Assembly (NCBI GenBank): GCA_964565645.1 | Contig: CAZMFQ010000001.1 | Span: 124,001 to 188,000, forward strand | Length of the DNA stretch: 64,000 nucleotides | Reading direction: 5' to 3' | From: JAHIQC01 sp964565645 | Lineage (GTDB): Bacteria; Actinomycetota; Coriobacteriia; Anaerosomatales; JAHIQC01 | Shown here: in pieces, positions 15,657-24,180 of the stretch | How positions within the stretch are numbered: the first letter of the stretch is position 1 | How the letters are laid out: each line of letters starts with the position of its first letter | Program-made: the position numbers and the translations under genes | The notes under the pieces: model-generated | What the model saw: the letters and a program-made list of their open reading frames with translations, nothing else | The model's database searches: none | What the model was told of the DNA's origin: nothing

Positions 15657-17006
15657 GTGACGGCGAAGGGTTCTGTGTTCGTTATCGGCTCCGGTGCCGC
15701 CGGCCAGGGGGCCGCGCGTGCGCTCGCACGCTCGGGATGGGATGTCACCATCGCCGATCACGGCAAGATCGGAGGAACCTGTCTGTGGCACGGCTGCATG
15801 CCGAAGAAGGCCCTGTACCATGCGGCCCGACTGCGTCGCGAGGACGCCGCCGCCGAGACGTTCGGCCTCGGCGTGTGCTCGCCGGAGTACGACTGGCAGG
15901 CCGTGCTCGCGTGGAAATGGCACGCTCAGGAGACCTATGCCGGTGATCAGGAGGCCATCCTGGCTGACGCCGGAGCGAAGCTGGTGAAAGCCACGGCCGT
16001 GTTCGTCTCCCCTGATGAGATCGAATGCGACGGTGTCACCTACCGCCCGGACCACGTGGTGGTGGCGACCGGCTCGCACAGTGTGGTCCCCGACATACCG
16101 GGCGTAGAACTCGCCGACCTCAGTGATGACGCGCTCGGCTACCCGGACCCGCCTTCGTCGCTACTCATCGTCGGAGCCGGCTTCATCGGCATGGAGTTCG
16201 CCGCGATCTACTCCGCGTTCGGCACGCGCGTGACCGTCGTGAGTTCGGCTCCTCGGCCACTCGAGATGCTCGACGAGGACACGAGCAAGGTGGCGGTGAC
16301 GCGGCTGGCCCGCGCCGGCGTGCATTTCCTCAGCGGGTGCAGGCTCACGGCGCTGGAGGGCTCTCGGGGCTCGATCGCCGCGCATCTGCAGTACGAAGGC
16401 GAGGAGCGCGTCGTGCACGCGGAACGTGTGCTCATGGCCGTCGGCCGGCAACCGGCTCTCGAGGGCCTGCGACTCGAGTCGGCCGCGGTGGAGACGGACG
16501 CGCACGGACGCGTGGTGGTGGATGCGCATCTGCGGACGACCAACCCCCGGGTATGGGTCGCGGGTGACGCCTCGGGCGGACTCATGCAGACCCCGGTGGC
16601 ATCCTACGAAGGCAGGACGATCGCCTCGTCGATCGACTCGGGCACGCCCGTGAAGGTCGACTGTTCGGCCGTGCCGACCTGCTGCTTCACCGACCCGCAG
16701 CTCGCCCAGGTAGGAATGACGGAGCATGCTGCCGCAGCGGCCGGGATCGCGTATCACGTAGGAACGATGAGCTTCGACGCGCTGGGAGCCGCAGTCGTGG
16801 ACGACGAGCGCGACGGCCTCGTGAAGCTACTGTTCTCCTCGGCGGACGACAGGCTCATCGGTGCGCACATCGCGGGACCTACCGCGAGCGACCTCATCTG
16901 GTCGATGGCGCTCGCCCTGCGCTGCGAAGCGACATCGGCGACGCTGCGCTCCGTGCCGGGGATCCATCCCGCGTATTGCGAGGCGCTACCGTGGGCGGCG
17001 TACTGA
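15657..17006 (+). CDS. FAD-dependent pyridine nucleotide-disulfide oxidoreductase (glutathione-/mycothione-reductase or Lpd type)
   Basis: 449 residues, a class I flavin disulfide reductase. FAD-binding motif GSGAAGQGAA starts near residue 11. The redox-active CxxxxC is C42-C47 (TCLWHGCMPKK). The NAD(P)-binding Rossmann motif is VGAGFIGMEF (about residues 180-190), the second FAD motif is VWVAGDASGG, and the C-terminal dimer-interface HPAYCE supplies the His/Glu pair. All catalytic residues are intact. The GTG start at 15657 follows GGGAGGT at 4-nt spacing. The substrate cannot be read from sequence; no 2-oxo-acid dehydrogenase or mercury gene is nearby. The tiny Cys-rich protein 60 nt downstream is a candidate partner or substrate. 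Confidence 0.88.
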   Translation: MTAKGSVFVIGSGAAGQGAARALARSGWDVTIADHGKIGGTCLWHGCMPKKALYHAARLRREDAAAETFGLGVCSPEYDWQAVLAWKWHAQETYAGDQEAILADAGAKLVKATAVFVSPDEIECDGVTYRPDHVVVATGSHSVVPDIPGVELADLSDDALGYPDPPSSLLIVGAGFIGMEFAAIYSAFGTRVTVVSSAPRPLEMLDEDTSKVAVTRLARAGVHFLSGCRLTALEGSRGSIAAHLQYEGEERVVHAERVLMAVGRQPALEGLRLESAAVETDAHGRVVVDAHLRTTNPRVWVAGDASGGLMQTPVASYEGRTIASSIDSGTPVKVDCSAVPTCCFTDPQLAQVGMTEHAAAAAGIAYHVGTMSFDALGAAVVDDERDGLVKLLFSSADDRLIGAHIAGPTASDLIWSMALALRCEATSATLRSVPGIHPAYCEALPWAAY

Positions 17007-17066
17007 TGACCCGCCCGGCGCGCGACCCAGCGTCGACCGCTGTACGACCGCCACAGGAGGCCCGAG

Positions 17067-17222
17067 ATGTGCTCTGACAGACCCTCGCCGGACGCCTTCG
17101 TGGCGAATCTCAAGCTCGACATGCCGCTGGGCCGCAAAGTGAGGCTCGTGCTGCGCAACACGGGCTACAAGATCATCCGGCTGCAGAACTGCTGCGGGCA
17201 TCCCGGGGAACCAGGCTGTTGA
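17067..17222 (+). CDS. Very small Cys-rich protein ending CCGHPGEPGC
   Basis: 51 residues, shorter than most gene callers' comfort limit but with a strong AGGAGG 7 nt before the ATG. The sequence begins with a polar stretch, has a basic middle (LGRKVRLVLRN, KIIRL) and ends in CCGHPGEPGC, so three Cys and one His lie within the last ten residues. There is no signal peptide. The gene follows the flavin disulfide reductase on the same strand and is probably co-transcribed with it. The Cys/His tail suggests metal binding or a redox-active thiol, by inference. No characterised family was recognised. Confidence 0.75.
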   Translation: MCSDRPSPDAFVANLKLDMPLGRKVRLVLRNTGYKIIRLQNCCGHPGEPGC

Positions 17223-17250
17223 AAGTGAGTGTCGCGGCCGTGTGCCGCGC

Positions 17251-18567
17251 CTAGCGCTCCAGCGCAGTCTCCGCACGTGCGCGCACGTCCTCGGACAACG
17301 CGCTCTCCCCGCCGAGGAAACGCAGCTCGCCGATCAGGTAGCGGTTCTCGCGAAGCGTGTCGAAGGCGGAAACGCCCAGCGTTTTGGGGTCTGTGAGCAG
17401 CGTGACGGAGGCCGAGCGGCCCTGCAGCGGGCCACCGGCGATGGCGTCCGGGAACGAAAGCCCCGTCGTGAGCGCCACGCCGTCCCAGAACATCCCGCCC
17501 GATTCCACGCCCCAGCGCGCCGTTGCGAGCGAGGTCTCGTAGCGAGTGCCCCCCGAGATGCGCAGGGGCACAGAGCCGATAGTCGACGCGATCTGACTCG
17601 CGACATCGTCGCTCACTGCGCGCGATCCGCCGAGGATGACCGCTTCGTGGACTCCGCCGGCCACGAGCGAGCGGCGCAGCTCATTGGAGATGACCGATCC
17701 CGGCGCCGTGAGATAGACAGGCATCCCCTTGGCAGCCGCTATCCCGGAGGCGCTCAGGGCGTCGGGGAAGTCTGCGCCTGTGGCGATGAAGGCCCGTCCG
17801 CGGAACGAATCTGCCTGCAGCCCGATCGAGCGGTCGGCAAGCGCGATCGCGGTGGCATAGCGGTCGGCACCCGAGATCCTCTCGACCGCATCGACGCCGG
17901 GAACATCGGCACAGGTCGTCGCCACAGCGTCATCGACGGCACGTGGACCACCGACGATGATCACGCGGTCGGCTCCGAGCCGGACCATCTCGGCTGCGAC
18001 AGAACTCGGAAGACGATCCTGCTGCGTCAGAAGGATGGGTGCATCCAACGCTCCGGCCAGGCTCGCGGCGCCGAGCGCGTCGGGCCAGTTGAACGCGGTA
18101 GAGAGCACGACCGTGCGATACCCGTCCGGATCGGGGTCGAGCGTTTGCGGAAAGGCCCGCCGTGACGCCTCGACCGCTGTGGTGATGCGGTCGTAGCCTT
18201 GGACCGGCGTCACCCTGAGTGCGGAATCCGTGGTGACCAGGACGGGAGCGGACTCCTCGGCAAGACCACCGAGGCCGTCGAGTGCCCGAGCGGTCACCGT
18301 GTGCGCGCCGGGCCGGGTGATCGTGAACGGAGTGTGGTACTGGACGAACTCACCGTCATCGAGCGAGTAGACGAGCGCATCGATGCCGGAGCCGCTATGG
18401 TCGGTCGCGACGATGGTGACGTTCTGTGAGCCGTGGGAGCCCGGGCCGGGGCTCGGCGTGATCGAGATGGTCGGCGCCGCGGCAGCGTAGGCGGCGACAG
18501 GCCACAGGACCAGCGCGATGAGCGCGCACAGCTGCAGAACGCGCGAACGCCGACGGACAGGTCTCAC
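17251..18567 (-). CDS. Secreted cell-wall protein with Ig-like domain and three CWBR2 repeats
   Basis: 438 residues from a GTG at 18567 (GGAG 6-7 nt upstream). An Arg-rich N-terminus and hydrophobic segment VLQLCALIALVLWPVAAYAAA form a signal peptide. Residues about 35-115 are one Ig-like domain (TISITPSPGPGSHGSQNVTI..., ...AGAHTVTARALDGLGG). The rest is three cell-wall-binding repeat 2 units, each starting near a GADRY-type motif (QGYDRITTAVE, SGADRYATAIAL, SGGTRYETSLAT) and containing SFPDAL- or IIVGGPRAV-type strands. CWBR2 triplets attach proteins non-covalently to wall polymers. The gene starts 37 nt after the multiheme cytochrome gene on the same strand, so it may help hold that cytochrome at the wall. 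Confidence 0.88.
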   Translation of the reverse strand: MRPVRRRSRVLQLCALIALVLWPVAAYAAAAPTISITPSPGPGSHGSQNVTIVATDHSGSGIDALVYSLDDGEFVQYHTPFTITRPGAHTVTARALDGLGGLAEESAPVLVTTDSALRVTPVQGYDRITTAVEASRRAFPQTLDPDPDGYRTVVLSTAFNWPDALGAASLAGALDAPILLTQQDRLPSSVAAEMVRLGADRVIIVGGPRAVDDAVATTCADVPGVDAVERISGADRYATAIALADRSIGLQADSFRGRAFIATGADFPDALSASGIAAAKGMPVYLTAPGSVISNELRRSLVAGGVHEAVILGGSRAVSDDVASQIASTIGSVPLRISGGTRYETSLATARWGVESGGMFWDGVALTTGLSFPDAIAGGPLQGRSASVTLLTDPKTLGVSAFDTLRENRYLIGELRFLGGESALSEDVRARAETALER

Positions 18568-18604
18568 ACGGGCTCCATCTGATCGTGGTGTGCCGCTCAG
18601 CGCA

Positions 18605-21220
18605 TCACCATGCCTGATATGCGGCGCTCTCACGATACCACTGCCAGGCGTTCCATTGCGGCTTGAGCGTCTCCGCGTCATCGGAAAAGAACAGCCCCGA
18701 CGAACCTGTGATACTCAGTGCGTCGATCGCCCAGCCGGCACCGTTGGTAAGCGTGTCCGCCATGTTGTACCTGAAGCGGATCCGTGTCTCACGACCGGCA
18801 TAGGCCGACAGATCATATGTTGCGTCACCCCATGAAGCCGGCGAGTTGCCCGTGAGCTGGTCTCTCGACACGCCGAAGACCGTACCGGTGAGCATCGTCC
18901 AGCTGCGCCCCTGGTCGACCGAGACCTCCACGCATCCGGTAGCCTCGTTGCCGGTGAGGAACTGCCATCTCGTCTTGAACGCAAGCTGCGCCGAGCTCGG
19001 CAGCGTACCGGCGTCGAGCTCCAGCGTGCGGGTCTCGGCGATGCTCTGCCACTGGCCTGCCAGGCTATACCACATGCGCTGGCCTTCGTAGGCGGTCCAG
19101 GAAGCACCGACATACGACTGATGGCAGGCGGCGTTGCAGTCCTGCCACTGTCGCGCGCTCCAGCCGTGCTCGGGATCGGTACCGTCGTAGTAGTATGCGC
19201 CGATCTCTGCGTCACGATAGTCGAGCAGGTAGCGGGTGTTGTTGTGGTGCGCCGCACCGGTCGACACGGTGTCGACGTAGCGCGGCACGGCATAGGTCAC
19301 GATGGCGTACGCCTGAGTCACGCGGACGTTGGGGGTCGCATCCGATGTGTAGACACCTATCGCCTGCAGGCCGGCAGGGTCGTTCGGATCGGTGATCTGA
19401 GCGACGGTCCAGGGCTGACCGGTCTTGGGATTGGTCGCGAACACGTAGTTGCGGAGCACGTATGCCGTGGTAGCGTTCGTGGGCGTCGGCTGGTCGTAGT
19501 ACTGGCCGCCCACCCTGATCGCGGCACCGGCGTTGCACGGGGTGCCAGTGCCGGAGACGTAGCGGATCCGGTAGTACACCGTCACGTTGGTGATCGTGCT
19601 CGATTGCGGGAACGACGCGGGGGGCGTGAACCCGAACGTCGCACGCCCCGGAGTCGTGAGGTTCACGTACGTTGTGTCCGCGTCGCCGGCGGCAGAGGTC
19701 TCCGCGACCTTGTCCCAGCGCGTGGCCGGAGTTGCGGGAAACGCCGTCACACCTGCTGTCTGAGTGTCGTCTGACGCCGGGTACAGGTTCTCCTTGGCCG
19801 TGTAGCCCGCCACGCCGCTGTCGTCATGGCAGGTCTTGCATTCACGTGCCGGAGTGCGGCCGGGAGCATGACAGGGGTCGCAGCCTTCGGCGGCCATCCC
19901 CGAGTGCAGGACAGCGAGATTGCTGATGTCGTGGCAGCCGGTCTGGTACTGGGCGGGGGTGTCGCTGCAACCCTTCCCTCCGTTGGAGGCGCGGATCGCG
20001 GCGTCCGTTCCCTCGTGAGAGGCAGGATGCCTCCCCATGGCGCTGTGGCATCCCGAGCACGCGGGCGCGATCGAATCGGGGACGTCCCTGAAGACACGAA
20101 CGGCATCGACCACGAAGAACGTCGCACGCGCCTCCGGGTTCTTGCGCTCGAGCGGGCGGATCTTGACGGTGTGCTCGCCCGGCCACAGCCGGTCGGAACT
20201 GTACAGGATGGCCTGACGCTGGGTGGTGGGAGCATACGCGTTCAGGGTCGCGACCACGCTGCCGTCGAGTTCGAGCTCTGCAAGGCCGCGGTAGGGATCC
20301 TTGTCGCTCACCAGTTCGAATCGCGACCCGTCGAACGTGACGCTCATCTCGGAGCCCAGCGTACCGGCGAAACTCATGCGGGAGCCGGTGTAGAGGTTGT
20401 TCGCCCTCAGACGCCATGTGCCCGTGGTCTTGACCGCGGCACTCGAACCGGACGGATCGTCCGGATTCTGGCCGGGACCGTAGTTGTAGTCCTCGACCTG
20501 GCCCGGGTAGTCGGCCTTGGTGCCGTCCAGGTCATGACACTCGTCGATCGAGCAGGCATTGGTGTCCGGCACAGCGGTCCGCATGGACTGGTCCCCCGCG
20601 ACCACGCCGTAGGAGACTACGCCCGTCCAGGTGCCGCGCGCGGGGAACTGCGCGCTTCCTACCTGGCTGTGACCGGAGTGAGAGGCATCCACGACGCCGG
20701 TGTGACATGCGTTGCAGGCAGCAGCCTCATGGCAACTCGAGCAGACGCTCGAGGCGGTCGATACGCCGGCCGGCCAGCGGCGCGTCGAGTGGATGATGTG
20801 CAGAAGCGATGCGGGAGTCGACTTGGATGCCGAGGAAGCGAACGACGCCCCGGAGATCGGGTCGATGTAGGCGGGAATGGCGGTCGTCAGTGAGTCGCCC
20901 CACGCGGGATGGCATGCGGCTCCGCAGTTGGAGCCGCGCTGATGATACGGATGGGTGCCGACGAGTCCGTTCGAATGACACGTCTTGCAGGCGGAGTCGC
21001 GGTCGACATCCTCGACCGCCATCAACTTTGGAGTACCGGGCGACCCGTCGGCGCTCATGGGGCCGTCGAAGGCGGGAGCGGCTCCGGAAGCGGGCGGATT
21101 CTCGTGGCAGCCCAGACACCCGTCGTTCTCAACCGCGGAGGCGGCGCTCCCGACCAAGGCGACCGTGATGAACACGACGGCGATCAGGCCCACACGCAGG
21201 CCGGTGCACACTCTTCGCAT
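18605..21220 (-). CDS. Extracytoplasmic multiheme c-type cytochrome with carbohydrate-binding-like and MAM-like domains
   Basis: 871 residues from ATG 21220 (GGGAG upstream). Residues 1-30 are a signal peptide. Seven canonical CXXCH heme sites lie at residues 35, 78, 160, 169, 388, 447 and 461. There are non-canonical candidates: CX3CH at 99, CX4CH at 223 and a later CNAACH near the C-terminal third. Many extra His could be distal ligands. Residues about 240-380 form a beta-rich, galactose-binding-like module between two heme clusters. About 480-690 is another beta domain. The C-terminus (about 720-871) resembles the beta-sandwich of immune-inhibitor/MAM proteins. Probably an envelope electron carrier or surface oxidoreductase. 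No haem-lyase or quinol-oxidase gene lies nearby. Expression is probably controlled from the CRP-like site upstream. Confidence 0.85.
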   Translation of the reverse strand: MRRVCTGLRVGLIAVVFITVALVGSAASAVENDGCLGCHENPPASGAAPAFDGPMSADGSPGTPKLMAVEDVDRDSACKTCHSNGLVGTHPYHQRGSNCGAACHPAWGDSLTTAIPAYIDPISGASFASSASKSTPASLLHIIHSTRRWPAGVSTASSVCSSCHEAAACNACHTGVVDASHSGHSQVGSAQFPARGTWTGVVSYGVVAGDQSMRTAVPDTNACSIDECHDLDGTKADYPGQVEDYNYGPGQNPDDPSGSSAAVKTTGTWRLRANNLYTGSRMSFAGTLGSEMSVTFDGSRFELVSDKDPYRGLAELELDGSVVATLNAYAPTTQRQAILYSSDRLWPGEHTVKIRPLERKNPEARATFFVVDAVRVFRDVPDSIAPACSGCHSAMGRHPASHEGTDAAIRASNGGKGCSDTPAQYQTGCHDISNLAVLHSGMAAEGCDPCHAPGRTPARECKTCHDDSGVAGYTAKENLYPASDDTQTAGVTAFPATPATRWDKVAETSAAGDADTTYVNLTTPGRATFGFTPPASFPQSSTITNVTVYYRIRYVSGTGTPCNAGAAIRVGGQYYDQPTPTNATTAYVLRNYVFATNPKTGQPWTVAQITDPNDPAGLQAIGVYTSDATPNVRVTQAYAIVTYAVPRYVDTVSTGAAHHNNTRYLLDYRDAEIGAYYYDGTDPEHGWSARQWQDCNAACHQSYVGASWTAYEGQRMWYSLAGQWQSIAETRTLELDAGTLPSSAQLAFKTRWQFLTGNEATGCVEVSVDQGRSWTMLTGTVFGVSRDQLTGNSPASWGDATYDLSAYAGRETRIRFRYNMADTLTNGAGWAIDALSITGSSGLFFSDDAETLKPQWNAWQWYRESAAYQAW

Positions 21221-21347
21221 GTTCGAACTCCCACCCTTTGAAGACGCCGCCCCGAGCCCCACGATCGCGTCTCTGCCCATGCCGCACCCGCGGCCCGACC
21301 ACCCCTCGGCACACGCCCCATGCCTGTTGCGGGGAAATGCGACTCAT

Positions 21348-21390
21348 ACGCTAGCAGACCGTCCGTCGCATTCGTGTGACCGATGTCACA
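21348..21390 (-). promoter_or_regulatory. CRP/FNR-type operator and promoter for the multiheme cytochrome gene
   Basis: 21375-21390 is TGTGACCGATGTCACA, an exact TGTGA-N6-TCACA palindrome. On the minus strand a -10-like TAGCGT lies at 21348-21353, which predicts a start near 21341 and centres the palindrome near -41.5, the classic class II activator position. The leader to the ATG is about 120 nt. The palindrome is seen directly; the activator identity and exact start are inferred. Confidence 0.6.
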
Positions 21391-21420
21391 GTGTCGGGAA
21401 TCGGCCACCGCAGAGAGAAC

Positions 21421-21451
21421 GATGCCCCTCCGGGAATCCCGAAGGGGCATC
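21421..21451 (-). terminator. Terminator hairpin after tRNA-Val
   Basis: A 9-bp perfect stem (GATGCCCCT/AGGGGCATC) with a further nested CGGG/CCCG pair. On the minus strand it is followed by GTTCTCTCT, a pyrimidine-rich tail. It lies 11 nt beyond the 3' end of tRNA-Val. Confidence 0.65.
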
Positions 21452-21461
21452 GATACATTCA

Positions 21462-21536
21462 TGGTGGGCGATGTAGGATTTGAACCTACGACTTCTTCCG
21501 TGTGAAGGAAGCGCTCTCCCCCTGAGCTAATCGCCC
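21462..21536 (-). tRNA. tRNA-Val(CAC)
   Basis: 75 nt including encoded CCA (tRNA body 21465-21536). The acceptor stem is GGGCGAT/ATCGCCC with discriminator A. The D-arm is TAGCTCAGGGGGAGAGC, the anticodon loop TTCACAC gives CAC, and the T-arm GTAGGTTCAAATCCTAC is intact. Confidence 0.95.
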
Positions 21537-21561
21537 GCATTGCCGAGATGCGGCGAGGGAT

Positions 21562-21590
21562 ATTCTAGCACGCATTCGCAGGCGCGCCAG
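21562..21590 (-). promoter_or_regulatory. Promoter of tRNA-Val
   Basis: Minus strand CTGGCG (-35, 21585-21590), 17-nt spacer, TAGAAT (-10, 21562-21567), about 20 nt before the tRNA 5' end. Confidence 0.55.
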
Positions 21591-21608
21591 AGGGGTTCTG
21601 ATCGCAGC

Positions 21609-22574
21609 CTATGCCCGGGAATGCCATGCCCACGCATGCGCGATCATGGTCTCAAGATCAGGGTAAGCGGGCTCCCAACCCAGTTCCGTACGCGCGAGCG
21701 CAGACGAGGCCACCAGCACGGCCGGGTCGCCGGGCCTGCGCGGGCCTATCACGACATCCACGTCTGTCCCGGTGACCGCGGCACACGCGCGGACGACCTG
21801 CAGGTTGGAGAATCCGTCACCGCTCCCAAGGTTGTAGACCGCCGAGGACCCTCCGGTATGCAGGCTCTCGAGGCCGAGCCGGTGGGCCTGGGCGAGATCG
21901 CATACGTGGATATAGTCGCGAACGCACGTGCCGTCCGGCGTCGGATAGTCGTCGCCGAAGACCTCGAAGCGCGAGACGCCGGATCGGATCGAACCGAGTA
22001 TCCGGGGGATGATGTGCGTCTCAGGCTCGTGCGCCTCGCCCAACGATCCGTCCTGCCATGCGCCGGCCACGTTGAAGTACCTGAACCGGATCGACCGGAT
22101 GCCGAAAGACTCCTCGGCAAGGGAAAGGAGCTGCTCGAAGCCCAGCTTGGAGAGCCCGTAGGCGTTGATCGGCCGCGTGGGAGCGGTCTCCGCGATCGGT
22201 ACCGATTCAGGCTCCCCGTAGACCGCGGCCGTCGAGGAGAACACCAGCGACCGCACGCCGAGTTCCGCCATCACCTCGAGCATCACCGCAGGCTGGGCGA
22301 GATTCGCGTCCATGTACATCCCGGGATGCGCCTGAGACTCTCCCACCTCGATGAGTCCGGCCAGGTGCATCACGGCGTCGCAGCCCTCGAGCGCCGTACG
22401 GACCGCCTCGCGATCACCCACCTCGCCGACGATCAGCCGCGCACGCGGATCCACGGCGTCCTTGTGCCCGCGCAACAGCGAGTCGAGAACTGCGACCTCA
22501 TGTCCGGCGTCGAGGAGATGCCTCGTCGTGACCGAGCCTATGTAGCCGGCGCCGCCAGTGACGAGAGTGCGCAT
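21609..22574 (-). CDS. galE: UDP-glucose 4-epimerase
   Basis: 321 residues, short-chain dehydrogenase fold, interconverting UDP-glucose and UDP-galactose for surface glycans. The NAD motif TGGAGYIGS lies at the N-terminus. The catalytic Ser/Thr in FSSTAAVYGE and Tyr-Lys in YGLSK are intact, and RYFNVAGA follows as expected for GalE. The ATG at 22574 lies one base past the stop of the phosphoglycosyltransferase gene, so the two are co-transcribed. Confidence 0.92.
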   Translation of the reverse strand: MRTLVTGGAGYIGSVTTRHLLDAGHEVAVLDSLLRGHKDAVDPRARLIVGEVGDREAVRTALEGCDAVMHLAGLIEVGESQAHPGMYMDANLAQPAVMLEVMAELGVRSLVFSSTAAVYGEPESVPIAETAPTRPINAYGLSKLGFEQLLSLAEESFGIRSIRFRYFNVAGAWQDGSLGEAHEPETHIIPRILGSIRSGVSRFEVFGDDYPTPDGTCVRDYIHVCDLAQAHRLGLESLHTGGSSAVYNLGSGDGFSNLQVVRACAAVTGTDVDVVIGPRRPGDPAVLVASSALARTELGWEPAYPDLETMIAHAWAWHSRA

Positions 22575-22575
22575 C

Positions 22576-24045
22576 TCAGTACGCACCTTTGGCGAACAGC
22601 ACGGCAGGTATGGTGCGGAGCAGGAGAGAGATGTCCAGACCCACCGACCAGTTCTCTATATAGAAGATGTCGAGGCGCACCATTTCGTCGAAGGTCAGAC
22701 TCGAGCGGCCCGAGACCTGCCAAAGGCCGGTCATACCCGGAACGACCTCAAGCCTGCGCCAGTCGCGCTCGGTGTACTGGGCGACCTCCTGCGGCAATGG
22801 CGGGCGCGGTCCTACAAGGGACATCTCGCCCTTCAGGACATTGAGAAGCTGTGGGAACTCGTCGACGGAGAACTTCCGCATCCACTTGCCCACCGGCGTG
22901 ATGCGCGGATCGTCCTTCATCTTGAACAGGGGGCCTGAGGCCTGGTTGGCCGCCTGAAGCTCGGCGAGTCGCGCGTCGGCGTCGATCACCATGGAGCGGA
23001 ACTTGAGCATGCCGAACCGCTCCCCGCCCCTTCCGACACGCTGCTGGCGATAGAACACAGGCCCGGGAGTGAGCTTGATAAGGCCCATGACGACAAGCCA
23101 TACCGGCATGCCGAGGAGAACGATGCTCGAGGCGACGAGGATGTCGAACGTACGCTTGACCAGCAGATTCGCGCGAGACAGCGAAACGCCTTTGATGGTG
23201 ATGAGCGGTACGCCGCCGATCTCACGGACAAGGACCCTGCTCGACAGCACCTCGAAGAGCCCCGACGAGATATGGATCTCGACTCCTGAGTCCCGGAGTT
23301 CCTCGACCATGCGCGCGAGCACATCGTGCTCGAACGCCGTCGACGCGATGACCACCGTATCGATGCCGTGGCTCTCGACGATCTGTCTGAGTTCGCGGGC
23401 CATCCCGAGGCACGGGACCTCGTCGGAACACCAGTCCAGGGACAGGCGCTCAGCGGAGGTCGAGGCGAGACAGCCCACGGGCACCAACCCTTCGGCACGA
23501 GATGCCTTGAGGATGCGGATGATGTCCGAGGACTCGGCGTTCGAGCCGACCACGAGGGTCGGACGAAGCCAGTTGCCCCGTAGATGATTGAGCCGCTGCA
23601 CGAGCTTCTGGATACTGCGACCCCCGAGAACCAGCAGCGTCGCGAACAGCCAGAACAGGAGTGTCCACGCACGCGACAGCCCGGGAAGTTTGAGGACGTA
23701 CGTCACGAGGATCAGTGCGACCACGCCCAGTGCGAGCCCTCGCGCCACCCGGGACAGCTCCCCGGAGCCCCATGAGAGACGCTCGAGGTCGTACAGACCC
23801 TCGGTCCAGAGCATGAGTATCCAGATGGGCGTGAGGAGCAGGCCCATCTCCAGGAACATCACGTCGGTGGTGACGTTCTCGAACGAGACGGTCGCGAAAA
23901 GATCACCGAAGCGCACCACGGTGGCGATGCAGAGTGCGGCGATGATCAGTGCGGCATCCGACACGAGAAGGGTGATACGCGCTGACGCCCTGGTGCGTGA
24001 GCGGCGGGGTACTCCCGAACGCAGCGAATCCCTTGCGACTGTCAC
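22576..24045 (-). CDS. Polyprenyl-phosphate sugar-1-phosphate transferase initiating exopolysaccharide synthesis (WbaP/CpsE type)
   Basis: 489 residues from a GTG at 24045 with AGGGGGAT just upstream. The N-terminus has four to five membrane helices, followed by a CoA-binding-like Rossmann domain (about 140-290). The C-terminal catalytic domain opens with a membrane helix (KRTFDILVASSIVLL). It then carries the family motifs PGPVFYRQQRVGRGGERFGMLKFRSM, DEFPQLLNVLKGEMSLVGPRPPLP and VVPGMTGLWQVSGRS. It transfers a sugar phosphate (commonly glucose or galactose) to undecaprenyl phosphate. Its neighbour galE supports glucose/galactose. It lies divergent to the giant surface-protein gene. Confidence 0.92.
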   Translation of the reverse strand: MTVARDSLRSGVPRRSRTRASARITLLVSDAALIIAALCIATVVRFGDLFATVSFENVTTDVMFLEMGLLLTPIWILMLWTEGLYDLERLSWGSGELSRVARGLALGVVALILVTYVLKLPGLSRAWTLLFWLFATLLVLGGRSIQKLVQRLNHLRGNWLRPTLVVGSNAESSDIIRILKASRAEGLVPVGCLASTSAERLSLDWCSDEVPCLGMARELRQIVESHGIDTVVIASTAFEHDVLARMVEELRDSGVEIHISSGLFEVLSSRVLVREIGGVPLITIKGVSLSRANLLVKRTFDILVASSIVLLGMPVWLVVMGLIKLTPGPVFYRQQRVGRGGERFGMLKFRSMVIDADARLAELQAANQASGPLFKMKDDPRITPVGKWMRKFSVDEFPQLLNVLKGEMSLVGPRPPLPQEVAQYTERDWRRLEVVPGMTGLWQVSGRSSLTFDEMVRLDIFYIENWSVGLDISLLLRTIPAVLFAKGAY

Positions 24046-24180
24046 ATATCCCCCTGAAGATAGTTTGCGAGTCCGTGTACATCCGCAGAGCACCACAGAG
24101 CGTCACAATCATACAGCAGGCAGGCTGGAATGATGCTACTTGCCGGTGCCCGAAACGGCAGATGCCGCCCGTCCGAAATA

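Noticed and set aside
17223..17250. GCGGC/GCCGC inverted repeat between the small Cys-rich gene and the CWBR2 gene as a bidirectional terminator.
   Set aside because: Only 5 bp, without T-runs on either side; too weak to call.
17251..18681. Extending the CWBR2 gene upstream to 18681.
   Set aside because: This would overlap the cytochrome C-terminus and place an Arg-rich, non-secretory stretch before the signal peptide. The GTG at 18567 has a good ribosome site.
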